Source: Phycisphaerales bacterium
GTDB lineage: Bacteria > Planctomycetota > UBA1135 > UBA2386
Assembly: GCA_020247305.1 (NCBI GenBank)
Contig: JADCJE010000033.1
Coordinates: forward strand, 1-49,726
DNA: 49,726 nucleotides
Direction: 5' to 3'
Part shown: in pieces, positions 49,684 through 49,726 of the stretch
Layout of the letters: each line of letters starts with the position of its first letter
How positions within the stretch are numbered: the stretch's first letter is position 1
Translations under genes and position numbers: made by a program
The notes under the pieces: model-generated
Told to the model about the DNA's origin: nothing
Database searches by the model: none
The model's input: only the letters and a program-made list of their open reading frames with translations

Positions 49684-49726
49684 TCACTCGCTGCACGACT
49701 GCAGCGCCGGCACGACCGCGTCCTCG
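49684..49726 (-). CDS. C-terminal fragment of a protein entering from the right edge
   Basis: A minus-strand frame ends with TGA at 49684-49686 and reads EDAVVPALQSCSE. It ends 24 bases before the TAGACT element of the next gene, so the two would be in tandem. Only 13 residues are visible, and no family can be named. Confidence 0.4.
   Translation of the reverse strand, partial: EDAVVPALQSCSE

Overview
The window is very GC-rich, densely coded DNA, most likely from a member of the Planctomycetota. This placement is an inference from gene content: a DUF1549/DUF1553 plus DUF1501 pair, a Ser/Thr kinase fused to a formylglycine-generating-enzyme (FGE) domain, a CotH-type protein with an EF-hand, a Tat-exported Gfo/Idh oxidoreductase, a 3-keto-disaccharide-hydrolase-like lipoprotein and carboxypeptidase-regulatory-like repeats. 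No rRNA, tRNA or CRISPR array was seen.

Layout. 1-5.5 kb: a translationally coupled pair (PHP-glycosyltransferase fusion, then an aminomutase-like PLP enzyme) diverging from a PmtA-like methyltransferase. 5.5-14 kb: a glycine-tailed RRM protein, a HAD phosphatase, a CotH protein, an AlkC-type DNA glycosylase, an MFS transporter and a secreted unknown. 14-19.1 kb: a two-domain hydrolase-like protein that has lost both catalytic serines, a DUF423 membrane protein, a short SelW-like selenoprotein gene with an in-frame UGA, an exported SAM methyltransferase and a SenB-like selenosugar synthase. 19.1-24.4 kb: an FGE remnant and the DUF1501/DUF1549 pair. 24.5-31.6 kb: a cation/proton antiporter, a CocE-type lipoprotein, leuS, a second PmtA-like methyltransferase and a ferredoxin-like protein. 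31.7-37.8 kb: a sodium/solute symporter, FHA-GGDEF, a MinD-like ATPase, a membrane FHA-protease and cutC. 37.9-43.8 kb: a coupled protease/repeat-protein pair, a small lipoprotein, an IS481-type remnant and a RAYT (REP-associated tyrosine transposase) with flanking repeats. 43.8-49.7 kb: a Gfo/Idh enzyme, a threonine-dehydratase-like enzyme, the kinase-FGE fusion and a lipoprotein.

The most notable observation is selenium-related. A 76-residue Rdx/SelW-type protein reads through UGA at codon 11 (motif C-V-V-U) and has a plausible bacterial SECIS hairpin directly downstream. About 0.8 kb away lies a SenB-like gene of the selenoneine pathway. The Sec machinery and senA/senC are not in this window.

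A second window-wide pattern concerns transcription. Many monocistronic genes have no Shine-Dalgarno sequence but carry a -10-like hexamer (mostly TAnnnT) ending exactly 6 nt, or close to it, before the start codon. This is the geometry of leaderless mRNAs. Shine-Dalgarno-like sequences occur at only a few genes (RRM protein, RAYT, an 89-residue ORF, a small lipoprotein).
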